From contig JADNYV010000040.1 in the NCBI GenBank assembly GCA_015501055.1, positions 124,001-188,000 of the forward strand: a stretch of 64,000 nucleotides of DNA. Direction: 5' to 3'. Below the pieces are notes generated by a model, which was not told where the DNA came from, did no database searches, and worked only from the letters and a program-made list of their open reading frames with translations. Position 1 is the first letter of the stretch; each line of letters starts with the position of its first letter. Source of the stretch: Mucidula mucida (lineage: Eukaryota; Basidiomycota; Agaricomycetes; Agaricales; Physalacriaceae). Both the position numbers and the translations under genes were made by a program. Below are positions 27,176-38,882 of the stretch, piece by piece.

Positions 27176-27555
27176 CCCTACTGCACTATACTTTAGCAAA
27201 ATAAGTCAGAATACACCGTGCAGTTATAATATCATGATATTTAGGCTAATTTCTCTATACATATCCTAAACGGAGTGATTTACTCTTGCCGATGCAGCTG
27301 TTTGAACGGGCACATGAATTTTCCTAACTCTTAATCTTATCTGTGAACGTAGACACACCTCCTATAGACACATTGAGCATAAGTTTCAACCAATCCCTGA
27401 TCAATACGGACACGCTATGGACACAAGTACAATACGACCTACTGGCACGCTCGGGAGGCACCTTCCTAATTCGGACTTGCTTCCTCGCGCACCTGTCTTC
27501 CTCATCATATTGAACTGTTCTCGCGGCTCGGGCTCTATTACTCGCGTATCCCATA

Positions 27556-30500
27556 ATGGACGTTTCTACCCAGCGCTGCGGGTCCTGTAGTCGCGAGAAA
27601 TCACGCGACAAGGGCAACTTTAAGCCAATCTTTGGCCGGACCGGGATCGAATACAACAAGACGTGTCGCGGTTGTGTGGAACGCGTCAGCAGGGCCAACA
27701 AGAAGAAGCGCGAGGAGAAGAAAGCGCAGAAGGAAAATCTTGCCTCTGACGGTCCACCCATCGTATCCCAGTCAGCCTCGAACGAGGACGATCCGGAGGA
27801 CGCGTCGGAGTTTCTGGGGCTCACTGAAGTTCCTCTGGATGGATTCTTGGATGAGTTATCAAGACATGAGACTCTATTATCTGTGTCTGGATTTGTTAGT
27901 CTTGCCAGTCTGGAGGGAGACACGACAGAACACGTCAAGACCCTTGTGCAACACATTTGGGACTGCTTGCAATACCGGTTCATGTATGTCTATTACTCGA
28001 GACTTTGTGATGATGCCTGACTTGTGCTGCTATGTTTCCTACAGCTATCAGAAGAAGTACGAACACAAGAATACCAACGTGACGCGCTATGTTTACAATT
28101 GTGCGCAAATGTCTCGACGGCAGCACAAGTCTGCGAAGACACATGGTCCGGGCATTAAACACCGTGGCAAAGGTCAAATGGACTCCTTCGACTGTGATGG
28201 TTGGCTTACTATATGGGCCTGTCCGGATACACCAAGTGTTTTCTTGCGCATCCGCCATCAGGTGCAGCATACACCATACTGCTGCATAGATGTTCCCGAC
28301 GATGTGAAAGAGTACATACAGAGTAATCCAAGTCTTCGTGTTCCACAGGTTGGTTACTTACTTACTCTTCGAAGAACCTCACAATTGTTACCACAGCTCT
28401 GGAATGGCATCCTCAAGATGCATCCGGAGCCAGACTTTACGCAGAAGTCGGTCTACAGCATCTGGTTGAAACAACACGAACAGGAATGGAAACGGGATGA
28501 GGATGAGCTGGCATCGGCGAAGATTCTCCTCGAAGAATTCCGCAATCAACCAAGTGGGTCAGCATACAATATCGAGCCGATTCCAATGCCTGAGGCCGAC
28601 GACGGATATACGGCACTGGCGTTTTCTCTCCCAAATCCGATTCGAAAGTGGGGTGGAAAGATTTGTGAAGTCGCTCTTGATTCTGCTTGTATGTTGTACT
28701 TGATCTATTCTTCGTCGCGTGAATACTAATATGTACATGCAGGGAATACCAACAAGTCACGTTTTGAGGTCTATGCTCTCTTAGGCGAGGTCTATGGCTC
28801 AGGATGTCCTTTGGGATATCTCTTGATTCAGTCTAATAATGGCGACGCTGGTGAGAAGGAGAAATATATCCAAAAACTCCTTGAGCACTTCCGTGTTACT
28901 TGGGAAGTTCGCCTGCTCGAGACGCTTTCGGACAAGGACATCACAGAAATCAATGCATTCCTTGCTGAGCTACCTGTAAAGCATCAGCTATGCTTCTGGC
29001 ACTGTCTTCGTGCTATCAAGGTTCGCTTAGCTATTTTGGCGCGTCACCCGGCCTTCTACGACGCGGACGAAGCATTCAAGGAGTTCGATTGGATTGACAA
29101 GTCATTTGTACCTGTCAATCAGATCACAGACATCGATGTGGTAAGGTGTTGTTGTATGTTCGGTTGCTTATTTAAACTGACATGCATGTTAGGTCGACCT
29201 TTCTGTCGCCCAGAAAGCACTGCCAACACTTCGCCTTAGGCTGGGCGGCGAGATCGTCAATCACGCGCCATCACGTCCGCGATTCATCATCCATATCAAC
29301 GGCGCCCAGCAGGGCTTGCCTGACTCCAATGCGGCAGAGACGGAAATCAACGATGAGTACCTTGATGGTCTTGACGACGAGGACCTTGACGCACAAGATC
29401 AAGAAGATGGGCCTGACTGGCTGGTAGAACCAGGAGAGACATCGGAGACCTCTGTCTTTGGACAGAGCAAGACATATGTCTTCTGTCCGGCGCCGCATCG
29501 AAAGCGTCTTCTTCATCTGTTCACCAAGCATTTCTGCGAGCATCCACTGCTTCCTGACCGGTATGGCAAGAATCGAACTGCTGAAGAGATTCGACAGGAT
29601 GCTGTCTTCGAAATGTACGAGTTTTGTAAGCAGCGGGGATTGCGAGAGGTGTGGGCCTATATGTGGACTTCCTGGTACTCGCTGAAGAAGTGGGCTTTGT
29701 GGGCGCGTTCCACATGCACCCATCTATGCAGGCTTCGCACGACTATGACAGTCGAAAACTTCTGGCGCTTCTTAAAGCACGAGACTCTCCATCATCTCCT
29801 TCACCCACGTCTCGACCAACTTGTCTGGCTTCTTGTAACTGAAGTCTCTCCTCAGTTCGATGCCAAGATGCGAAAATTCGGCGATGACTACCGTCCTGGT
29901 CGCTCCCGCGAGCTCTCTCCCTTTCAAAAGGCTTTCAAAGCGAACTGGCAGAAGTTGCAGCAAGCCAAAATCGATGACATTGGGAAGTACACGGTGAACG
30001 TCGAGGACTGGACATGCACATGTGGGCAGCAGAAGTACAACACATTTGTTCTCTGCAAACACCTTGTCCAGTCGGTCGAAGATCCTCCGCCTCGATTCTT
30101 CCAAGAGGTTGTCCGAAGACGAGTTATTCCCTTTTACCGCCATCCGTTACTTGTCGTCAGTGCTACCAAGCAGTCGTTTCCAGATATCGAGGATGGCTGC
30201 ATCACCGATGGCGACGATAGGCCAAAGGTAACCGGCACCGTGACTTCGCGAAAACGGACTGCAAACATGGCGGGTGTTCGCACGGATGGCACAGAGCATC
30301 ATCCCGCACAGAGGCGCCGCTTAAGCGCTGGAGATAAAGATGATCCCATTGAGATTTTGCGATCTTCATCGCCTATAGAGGCCAGTGATGCTGAGGATGA
30401 CGAGGTAAGTTGATCATTACAGATCAGGACACGAAAACTCACCGATTTTAGTATGATAAAATCAAGGAGGACATCCTAAAACGAGCACAGGATCTGGAAG

Positions 30501-30865
30501 AGGCTGCTCGACTTATGAGAGAGCAAGTCAATCTTGATTCCAAGCTCTGGGTAAAGAGTGTTCACCGGCGAAAGATTGGGTGTGATGCCAGCCTAATGGT
30601 TGGAGATGTGTGACGGTTCACCCAGCCGACTGGGAGGCCCAGAGACAAGGGAAACCACAACACATGGGCACTAAATGGTGGTAGAGATGAAGTTCGCTTC
30701 CAGAACAACACCATGGGCTATCAGGTTCCATTGCCGGAGAGAAGTCGTCGTCAAGTCTCCAGCAGTACCAATGAGCCCAGGCCGTCGAAAACATGCCAAG
30801 CGGATGGCAGCAGCAGTAGCACTGTACCGGGTAACAGTCTTGATAGTGCCATAGAGATCGATTAA
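27556..30865 (+). CDS. MULE transposase with SWIM zinc finger (one nonsense codon)
   Basis: Cuts and joins the element's ends. The N-terminus has a Cys pair motif (CGSCSREK, then CRGCVERV) and a basic helix. The RNase H-like DDE core shows the first Asp in ALDSAWNTNKSRFEVYALLG, the second in TLSDKDITEINAF, the C-x-x-H insertion QLCFWHCLRAIK, and the last Glu in MTVENFWRFLKHETL. The SWIM finger is CTCGQQKYNTFVLCKHL. Introns are at 27984-28044, 28349-28396, 28689-28742, about 29140-29192 and about 30404-30451. At 30611-30613 a TGA interrupts the frame, which then continues open (RFTQPTGRPRDKGNHNTW) to a TAA at 30863-30865. The context GTGTGACGG fits a CGA to TGA change at a CpG. The shorter product would lack about 84 residues after the SWIM domain. 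Confidence 0.9.
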
Positions 30866-31025
30866 TAGATTATTTGCAAGTTTGCACCGGGCCCGACGAT
30901 GGACAGAGGAAAGACATTCAAAGCAGAGTAAACAGCAAGTAAGGATTGAATTGTAAGCATTAAATAATACAGAGGATATGATATGCCCGTGTGGTCACAG
31001 CGGCGGGGAGGCGCGGAGGCGCGGC

Positions 31026-31138
31026 GACGATGACGGGAGGTGTGCAAGATGGATCGCGACTTGGACGGATTTAGCTGACCGGCGGCAAATGCCGGAGATC
31101 ACGTGGGGTGTAATGCTGGTGGGTGGATAACGTTTATT
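31026..31138 (-). repeat. MULE right terminal inverted repeat
   Basis: Reverse complement of the left repeat over all 113 bp. It ends AACGTTTATT directly before the second target duplication. Confidence 0.93.
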
Positions 31139-31147
31139 AGGCGGATA
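31139..31147. repeat. Target site duplication, right (AGGCGGATA)
   Basis: Exact copy of the nine bases at 27054-27062. Confidence 0.92.
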
Positions 31148-33161
31148 CCATGGCACCGAGTGGCGGACCATGACATCTGCGACTAGACTCAGATTGCTGC
31201 GGGACAGGTGGTGATGGAGCAGATGGAAGAGTGCTAAACTCAAGAGATAGTCTCAGACAAACAACGAGGAGGCCACAGCATCGCACTATGCAAGGTTATG
31301 AAACACATGGCGGCTACAAAGTAGTACCACGCTGGAGTGAAGAAGACACACTGAGGACATTGAGAGCACGATACACATTGCAGACGCGAAATGAAGAGAG
31401 CACAAAAAACTAGAAAAGACTTCTAAGGAGAGGGCGCGCCGTGGGCACTGCCTGAAATAAGGTGAGTGCCGAAGATGGAGGAGCAGCACTTACAGAAAGG
31501 GGGTCACGCAACGGTAGGCAACTTCAACATGTTAGGAAACACCTCAGCACGCCCTGTGTCCATTGGACTGGCAATTGATGATGAGGTTGGCGCTGGGTTG
31601 GCGGGAGAGTCGCTGACCTGGGTCTCCGGACGGCAGGCCCAGGTAATCTCGCCGAAAAATAGACCATGAACTTCTCGGCAACGGTAATTAGGATATTCTC
31701 CTTGTCAAAAAGCACCACTTTGGCATTCAATCTTGACCGTTCTGATTTCCTCTCGGTGGAGTGTCCTTCTTCGAACTGTCAGAAAATTGTTCCTGATCAC
31801 GGATTTAAAGAAAAGGTCAAAACATCGGTCGTCATCATTGTGGAAGCGTCCGGTCAGGTAAATACAGCGCAGTTGAAGGTGAACCCAGAACTGTCGTAGA
31901 CGAGTATTGGTCTTGAGAGCGCATAACATCCGAATAGGTTCTCGGTAATCAAGAGCTAGTCGACAGGACTAGGCAGCGGGACTACTGTCAGACGTGAGAC
32001 AAGGAAGACGACAGAAAGTAACCATACATCCTCAGCTGTCCTTGGGAAACGATCAATCACTAACCAACTTGTATTCCGAAGAACAAGAACACTCCGAGGT
32101 ACGACTTGCGGAAATCACGAGCTTCATCGCGCCACATGCATTTACAAGTATCCGCAGGTATACGCAGCGTCCAGTTGCTTTCAGCACAGCCTGACCTGAG
32201 ATCTAGAAGCGAGCTAGGAAAGCGAAGAACGCTAGTAATATGTACACTGTCAACTGTACAGCCTACTGACGCTGCTGGTAATTGGACCTTGATCGGATTC
32301 AAAGAGTGCGTCGCGGCCGGGCCGAGTCCATACAACGACCATCAAAAAGACCGTCTGTCGGAGGGCGGAACGGCAATATACAGAATGGGGATGTGATGAA
32401 AAACACGAAAAGGTTATAAAATCAAGGACTTGAAGGAGGTTGAGTGTGGCGCGTAATCTTGTAAATCATCTGGTGTGACAGACGCGCAAAATAAGAAGAA
32501 AAAGCCATGAACAATGGGGAGACGTACAAAGGTAGTCATAAATGCGAGTTGAGGCTTGCTCGACCAACCAAAGAGACTCTGCATAGCCGCGCGAGGCCGC
32601 CTCAGACCTTGTCACCTTTGGAAGGTATGCCATAATAGGCCAAAGGGCAACTAGCCAGCGTGTCGCCAGTCGCCTGGATATATGCGTGATAATGAAGCGA
32701 TCCTGTCGATTCTAATTCACCAAACCTGGGAAGCACTTGGATGCTCAAGCAACTGAATGTGTCGTGATTCGCAATGCTAGGCAACGACCTCTAGGCTCTG
32801 AGAAGTGGGCCGGAAGAGGATTCAGTCATCAAAGGAGCTTCTGAGTCGCGTCCAAGACCAACGTCGTCACAGCGACTGGAGGATATAGAGACGTTTTGGT
32901 ATATCGAGACGGCAACAGCAGAGGAGAACCATGTGAGACACTTTGTATATGGACGGGTTAGAAAATCCACACTTCCTGGGCATACTAGACGCTACCGCTA
33001 GTACACCAGTTCAGAAAAGGGTATAGCACAGCCAATGACACTCTAAATGCGCAACAGCGTGCAAGCCAGTTGGTGGTATGGTCGATCGTGTTCGGAAGGG
33101 TTTGCCAAATAAACGCCTACATCACCTCTCAAAAAATTCCTGTCATCTCCTCGACGCGTCC
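31148..33161. other. 2-kb region without a recognisable gene
   Basis: Several short frames on both strands (e.g. minus 32060-32335, 31705-31929 and 31524-31730) with no known domains. It holds the second copy of the short dispersed repeat (31626-31690). The last few hundred bases are the promoter of the mitoribosomal gene. Confidence 0.4.
31626..31690 (-). repeat. Short dispersed repeat, copy 2
   Basis: On the minus strand this matches 26171-26237 with a few mismatches and one extra T in the T-run. It lies about 480 bp outside the MULE and is inverted relative to copy 1. Confidence 0.7.
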
Positions 33162-34989
33162 ATGAGCGCCATCCGACTATGTTCCCTCTCCCAGCGGACG
33201 CCGAGATACTTTGCGCGCCACGGTGCATTGTTCGTCCGTAGTGTTCACCGACGCTCGACTCTTCCGTACCCGATTGAAAAGGGCCTTGGAAAGTTCCTAC
33301 CACCACCGGCGCTCAAGGTCGTCGCGGTTGACTACCAGGATGGGCTATTAGAACGACTGAATGCTGAGGCTCGAGGTGCGCTTTGCTGTGCTTTCATTGC
33401 GCGTTTAACCTCTCCACAGGCACCGAATACGAAAACATGACGGTTGTGGACACCGTGCTAAATGCTGTAACACATCCTACCCATGCCCTCACGTACAGCT
33501 ATGCGAGTCTGGCGCTGAACAACCATTTCTTTCTCGACCATCTGGTACTTGAGTGTTTTGCCTGTCTTTGCATTCCATTTGACATCTGGTCCAGAAACCG
33601 TTAGAAGGAAATGCTAAGAACCACCAGGACGAGATAGGCCCTGGTCTTCTTGCAAGCATAGGGACACACTATAACAGTGTTGCGCGGCTGAAATCTGCGT
33701 TCTCTGCTGCCTCGCTCGACGCGGACTATGCGGGATACGTCTGGTTGGTGACAGACAAATCCGGACGTCTTGCCATTGTGTCCACCTCTGGCGCTGAATC
33801 ACTCGTCGTGCAAGGTCGTTACTTGAAATCGCAAGAGAGACCTCCAACTCTGATGGACATGTATACCGACGAGTTACCAACCTCCGATCCTTACTACGAG
33901 GACTGGCTTGAGGAAGGTCAAACGCTTGACCTACAAGGCGCGGCACTTGACCGTGTAATGGCACAAGTGCAAGCCGACGAGACTGGGGAACTGGCTGAAG
34001 CAGTTTTGGAGGAAATGGGCGAACTCTTTCCGGAGGAGGCGCGTCAGTCGTTCCGGGCAGGCAAAGGTTTGGACTCTTTGGACTCTGACATGTTGAACCG
34101 TCTTCTGCAAGCTGTGGAGTCGGAGAAAGCTACTCAAAACGGTACTCGCCTCCCCGAGGACAGTCCTATCTCAGGCGAACGACAAGCCTCACCCTCTGAC
34201 CAGAATACTGTCTCACCGAATAGTGCTCTCCCGACCGAAGAATCTTTTCCTCCCTCCGATTTACCAACACCAGACAAGCCTTCCAATGGCAAATCTGACC
34301 CTCCTTCGTCATCACAGTCACCTACCTCCCAACCTGGCGGTTTACGCGAGTTGCATACTTCAGCCATCCAACGCAATTCTAATTCATCTTCCGTGTCAGA
34401 AGCACCCGAATCGACTAAAGACTCGGAATCTGGGTACTTTTTCGGTGAAGACGGTAAAGTCTACAAACATGAAGGGAATGACGAGTACGTACCTGTCGAC
34501 GGGGTGAGAGTCGTCAAGAACGAACAAGGAGAGTACGTTGTCGAGAAGGACGATGGCGTCAGTGTGTACAAGACCGAGGAAGGGGAGTACATTCTCAAGA
34601 ATGACGAGGATGTGCGCGCCACTGAGGAGGATGAGGAATATGAGGACATGGAGGAGGAGGAAGACAAAGGAGTCGAGGAGGCAGAAGACGAGAAGAGCGC
34701 GAAGACACCTGAAGACGCACTGGCGTATCGGGACAAGAAGAATGAGAAAAAGGTCCGAAGGATTAATGCCCAAATTAAGCGGGCCAAGGCAGAGCGGGAG
34801 GAAATTGCGTCGAAATTATTGGACGGCATCCTCTATCCTCTGTTCTGCGTGCCGGTGCGCGAGCACGCGTGGATAAGTGCTGGATACGGTGTATTTGGGC
34901 AGGAGCAGTGGTTGAAGCAGTTTTGGACCGTTTTGGATTGGGAAAAGGTCTCAACGCGATACCGTTCGGTGACGCCTCGTCTACAGTAG
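33162..34989 (+). CDS. Mitoribosomal protein of Fe/Mn-superoxide dismutase fold (mS42/mS43-like)
   Basis: Probable small-subunit mitoribosomal protein related to yeast Rsm26/Mrp1, which have an SOD fold. The N-terminus (MSAIRLCSLSQRTPRYFARH) is a likely mitochondrial targeting sequence. After introns at about 33374-33419 and 33546-33593 the helical part reads SYASLALNNHFFLDHL, followed by GTHYNSVARLKSAFSAASLD and AGYVWLVTDKSGRLAIVST. The SOD C-terminal domain resumes only about 330 residues later: CVPVREHAWISAGYGVF, then WLKQFWTVLDWEKV. Between them lies a Ser/Pro- and acid-rich insertion with a repeated GEYVVEKDDGV / GEYILKNDED unit and a basic coiled part. Metal ligands are incomplete, so SOD activity is unlikely. 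Confidence 0.82.
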
Positions 34990-35462
34990 ACCTTCAAAAG
35001 TTACATATCTAATGGCTATCTTTAATGCATATACACCACCCCCGTGATGAAGATAGATGGACTGAAGGTCGTGGCGGAGGAACTTTTCCACTTTTCTCTT
35101 TGAAAGATGCACCTTCTAGTAGAACTTCTAGATGATTTGGTCGACCTGATTTGCTCCGATGCTGTGCCACCTCACTGCTGCGGAGCCCGCCTATCCGCCT
35201 TACGATCTCATCAGCACCACTCGCATTACCCGACATATTCCCATTTCATCATGCTCGTCATGAGAGCTTTTACACCGCCACAGCGGGACTAGGTTCAAAG
35301 ATCTGCAGCGGATGCGTACCATCGGGCACCCAAAAAATGCTATATAGCGGATGTCGCAGAGGGAAGCTGCGCAAGAACAGCGACTCGAGCGATCCATCCA
35401 ACGCTCATCATAGTCAAATAATCATCCTTCACACAACTACAAACCAGCCTCTCACACAACCC
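34990..35462. other. Intergenic, promoter of the Gly-rich gene
   Basis: No gene seen. The last 100 bp upstream of the ATG at 35463 is rich in CAAC/ACACA, typical of a fungal 5' UTR. Confidence 0.4.
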
Positions 35463-35867
35463 ATGGGCGCCTGTTTCGGTCGACCACACGGGGGATATGG
35501 CGGATCATACGGAGGGGGAGGAATGGGAATGGGAGGTGGAGGTCCGATGGGCGGAGGAGGTCACCACGGCGGCCTAGTTGGCGGACTAGTCGGAAACCTT
35601 GCCGGTGGCCAACATCACGGCGGAGGCGGCGGCTTTGGCGGGGGAGGACCCGGCTTCGGAGGCGGGGGTCATCATCATGGAGGAGGAGGAGGAGGAGGTC
35701 CTGGAGGTGGCTTTGGCGGTCCTGGAGGTGGCTTTGGAGGTCCTGGAGGTGGCTTTGGAGGTCCTGGAGGTGGCTTTGGCGGCGGCGGACATGGTGGCGG
35801 GTTCGGAGGCCCAGGTGGAGATTTCGGTGGCGGTCCTGGTGGCGGAGGAGGAGGGCCTCGTTGGTGA
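35463..35867 (+). CDS. Glycine-rich low-complexity protein
   Basis: 134 residues, uninterrupted, starting MGACFGRPHGGYGGSYGGGG and ending GGPRW. The body is Gly with His, Phe and Pro: a GLVGGLVGNLAGGQHHGG segment, then exact GGPGGGFGGP-type repeats encoded by an 18-bp DNA unit (about 35698-35778). An N-terminal MGxC could be N-myristoylated and palmitoylated. Similar Gly/His proteins bind metal or RNA or sit in walls; function here is unknown. The DNA repeat makes length variation between strains likely. Confidence 0.75.
   Translation: MGACFGRPHGGYGGSYGGGGMGMGGGGPMGGGGHHGGLVGGLVGNLAGGQHHGGGGGFGGGGPGFGGGGHHHGGGGGGGPGGGFGGPGGGFGGPGGGFGGPGGGFGGGGHGGGFGGPGGDFGGGPGGGGGGPRW
35698..35778. repeat. 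18-bp tandem repeat inside the Gly-rich gene
   Basis: About four and a half copies of the unit GGTCCTGGAGGTGGCTTT, with small third-base differences. It is in frame, so copy-number change would lengthen or shorten the protein by six residues. Confidence 0.8.
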
Positions 35868-36010
35868 TCGATGATCACCAAAGCATTACATCTCGGACAC
35901 GGCTATCCTTACCTTAATTGAGGCATCGCTGACTGTATCTCCATCTCCGTCTGTAGCCATACGTATACCAACGCCATGATGATATTCCCGAAAATACCAA
36001 ACGAAATAGA

Positions 36011-36794
36011 CTAAAACCCAACGGAAATGTACGTCTGAATCTGATCAAGCACTAGCAGCTGGTGCAGATGTTGCGTAGAGGGTTCTGTAACAGGACCTTC
36101 TGCAACGGGAGACTCGATCGTCTCCCCAGCATGAGGGTCAATAGCCGATGCAGCACTTGTTCTTGAAGCCGCAACAGATCCAGAGGAAACTTCGCTAGCA
36201 TGTGTATCGTGTGTAGCGGCACGTTCGTGATGAATTTGACTGAGCCTCGCCTCTCTCGCTTCCTGTGAAGCAGTTAATTAATGTGGCCAAAATGAAAAGG
36301 CACACGAGAACGCGTACATTGTGCGCCTTCTGCAAGGATACAACGCCATCAACCTCCGTCCTCTTCGCGGCCAAATCTTGGTGTAATTTCGCTTCGCGGT
36401 CCTGTTTGAGCTTTGTGGCGCATAAGCCTATGCGCGACTTTCAGCAATATGTGAGCCTTACTTTAAGATCCGTTTCCGCGTCGTGGAGCTTGATAGCAGA
36501 CACGTCGTGGGCGGCGGTGGCTTTGTTCAACGTCTCAACCGCTTTATTCTCTTCCTTCTGGCGTTTGGCGAGCATGCGCTGGGCTTTCTGAAGAGCCTAG
36601 AAGAACGATTTCGATAAATGCGATTGAGAGTAATCCAATATACTCGCCTTGTGCGCCTTCTCCACCTCTTTCTCGACGAAATTCAGATCCTTCAGTTCAT
36701 CCATGACGTTGGAGTCTTCTTTCTTCCCTTCCTTGACAAGTTTCTTCTCCACCTTTTCGAGAGGGGACGGAGACCTGAAGAGTGAAAAAGGCAT
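36011..36794 (-). CDS. Coiled-coil protein of unknown function
   Basis: It begins MPFSLFRSPSPLEKVEKKLV. After short introns it continues as a charged helical protein: KAQRMLAKRQKEENKAVETL, DVSAIKLHDAETDLK, REAKLHQDLAAKRTEVDG. A Ser/Ala/His-rich tail (HERAATHDTHASEVSSGS) ends TYISVGF. No signal peptide, no membrane segment. I do not recognise a named family; it looks like the short coiled-coil proteins common in Agaricomycetes. An ATG 12 bp upstream is also in frame. A coiled-coil structural role is an inference. Confidence 0.7.
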
Positions 36795-37339
36795 GGTCGC
36801 GGTCAATGGACAAGCTGTTGGAGAAGCTTAACGGCCCCCGGAGGGCTTTAATAAACGCGACACCGTGACGTCACGAGATAAGTAGCATCGATCTGATACG
36901 CGCCACGTTCCAGCCATAGCACTGTTAGCAGGTCAACAATTGTCCCTCCTTGCCACTGTCCGAAAACTCGTCATAAACACGACAGAAAGACGCGAGTCAA
37001 GCGTCGGCTGGTCCCACTTTTCTCTACCTTGACAGCAGCACAATATCAGTATGTGATGTTTTTATACTCGGTGAGACTTAGTTAGATCACAGACTATCGC
37101 ATACATGCAAAGGCATGGCCATTGACTACTATTTGACGTGAACAGAGTTCGGAGAACGGACCATAAATTGAGGACCTTTGATGGAACGGCAAGCATCCGC
37201 GGATGACCCGCGTTCGGTCCTCGATCCGCGATCCGTAATCGTATGTGCACGACATTGATAAAGCTCATGGGGTCCACTGTCAGTGTTTTTTAAACGCCCA
37301 ATTCCTCGCCAATCGTACGCGTAATCAAAGCCAGTCAAC
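36795..37339. other. Divergent promoter region
   Basis: Between the coiled-coil gene and the dehydrogenase. No gene seen. A small inverted repeat GATCCGCGATCC occurs near 37220-37235. Confidence 0.4.
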
Positions 37340-38731
37340 ATGGTCCAAGTCTCTTCCAACAAAGCATGCGTTCTTTTGAGCGCGAATACTGTCGACATCC
37401 GGGAAATGCCTTTATCGGCGGTGGGAAAGGACGATGTCATGATCAAAGTCGAGTCGACCGGTCTATGCGGTAGTGATGTGCGTTAACAGAGCTTTGTCTA
37501 TTGACGTTTCGTCTGATTTGCGACGGGTAGCTGCACAATTATAGCCATGGTGGAGTTGGCACGCCCATAACGGAACCGCTCATCCTCGGACACGAATCTG
37601 CGGGAACGATTGTCGAGGTTGGATCAGCTATAACGGGCTTTGCGGTGGGAGACAGAGTAGCCATAGAACCCACTATGTACTGCAGAAAGTGAGTTTTTAC
37701 CCAGCTTTCGGTTGAACATTGATTAACGTACCAAGATGCCACAACTGCAAAACCGGCAAGACGAACGTCTGCCGTAGCTTCCGCCAGGCATCTCTCGCGC
37801 CGACACAAGGAAGTGAGTGCATCGCATGCAAGCACTTGTCATGATTGACGTTTAATGGACAGCTCTTGCACAGTACTACGTCTGTGATGCCGATTTTGCT
37901 ATCAAGATACCAGATGCGATAACATGGGAAGAGGCTGGATGTATACAGCCTCTTGCTGTCGCAGTACAGGTCCAAGCGATTTCGCCATTTTTGGTGCCGT
38001 GTTAATGTGATCACAGCTCGCAAAACGGGCCAAATTTGCGGCAGGTCAAACGATTGCAGTATTGTGAGTCTCTGCGGGGAAATGAAGACCTTTCTGCAGC
38101 TTACCATAGTATTCACATAGTGGCTGCGGGCCTTTGGGATGTCTAGTCATGGCTACAGCGCGCGCGTATGGTGTCTCCAAGATCCTCGCGTTCGATATCT
38201 CCCAAAAACGCGTCGATTTTGCCAAGAAGCTCTGGGCAGATTATGCCGTTGTATCCCCCAAAGCCGTGGAGGGACAAGACTACGCTGGGTGGGCCCAAGC
38301 ATTCAAGACCGACGCGCTCAATGCTGCCGGTGTCGACTCGTGGGGTGTAGACGTTGCCATAGAAGCTTCGGGCGCAGAGCCCTGTATGCATGCAGCCATG
38401 ACATTCACGCGCTCTGGCGGAACTTGTAAGTCACGTTAAGGTTTTTGAGACTCAACTGAAGGGAAACTTTGCAGACGTACAAGCGGGTCTGGGCAGAGCC
38501 GTGAACTCGTTTCCGACATTTCAAATTGTGGCGAAGGAGCTAGACGTCGTGGGCAGCGTTCGGTACACGTCTGGGTGCTTCAAGGTGGCCATTGACATGA
38601 TGGAACAAGGCAAGATTAACCTGAAACCGATGGTTACCGCTGTGTTCCCTCTGTCGCGCAGTAAAGAGGCCTTGGAGGCGGTCCGAAAAGGCGAGGATCT
38701 CAAGGTTGTAATCATGAATCAGCAAGTGTAA
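37340..38731 (+). CDS. Zinc-dependent medium-chain dehydrogenase (sorbitol/xylitol dehydrogenase type)
   Basis: NAD(P)-linked oxidation of a polyol or secondary alcohol in the cytosol; by sequence closest in style to sorbitol, xylitol or arabinitol dehydrogenases. Catalytic zinc: Cys in STGLCGSD and His-Glu in LILGHESAGTIVEVG. Structural zinc: CRKCHNCKTGKTNVC with its four Cys. The nucleotide fold is AVFGCGPLGCLVMATARAYG, followed by an acidic Asp in ILAFDISQKR that favours NAD. Introns at about 37477-37532, 37688-37736, 37812-37862, 37970-38016, 38064-38120 and 38426-38475. It ends EDLKVVIMNQQV. All exons join in frame. First gene of the metabolic block and head-to-tail with the regulator. 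Confidence 0.9.
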
Positions 38732-38882
38732 TTAGCGGTAGTGTCGAATAGACTTGAGCTATGCGATCTGAAGGCGTGGAAGAGATCCGCGGAACATCCC
38801 GTGACGTAAATGTCCTAAATGGGTTGTTCTCGACTTGTCCTTAGGCGCTCACTTGCACAGATTCACTCCGCTGCTCTCCTGC

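Larger units (their letters stand above)
27063..31138 (+). mobile_element. Mutator-like (MULE) DNA transposon, 4,076 bp
   Basis: A complete DNA transposon. It has 113-bp terminal inverted repeats (27063-27175 and 31026-31138) that I read as identical base for base, a perfect 9-bp target duplication AGGCGGATA outside them, and one long transposase gene inside. The ends begin AATAAACGTTATCCACCC. Identical repeats and a perfect duplication mean a recent insertion. The transposase has one nonsense codon near its C-terminus, so the copy may be active or only barely impaired. Subterminal sequence at 27176-27555 and 30866-31025 is non-coding. Confidence 0.93.

Noticed and set aside
27556..30865. Host SWIM-domain regulator rather than transposase
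   Set aside because: The DDE triad, CxxH, terminal inverted repeats and 9-bp duplication show a transposon.
33162..34989. Active superoxide dismutase
   Set aside because: The SOD fold is recognisable, but the metal-ligand pattern is incomplete and the long insertion and presequence fit the mitoribosomal relatives better.
35675..35881. Proline-only minus-strand frame
   Set aside because: Mirror image of the Gly-rich gene, whose GGN codons read as Pro on the other strand.
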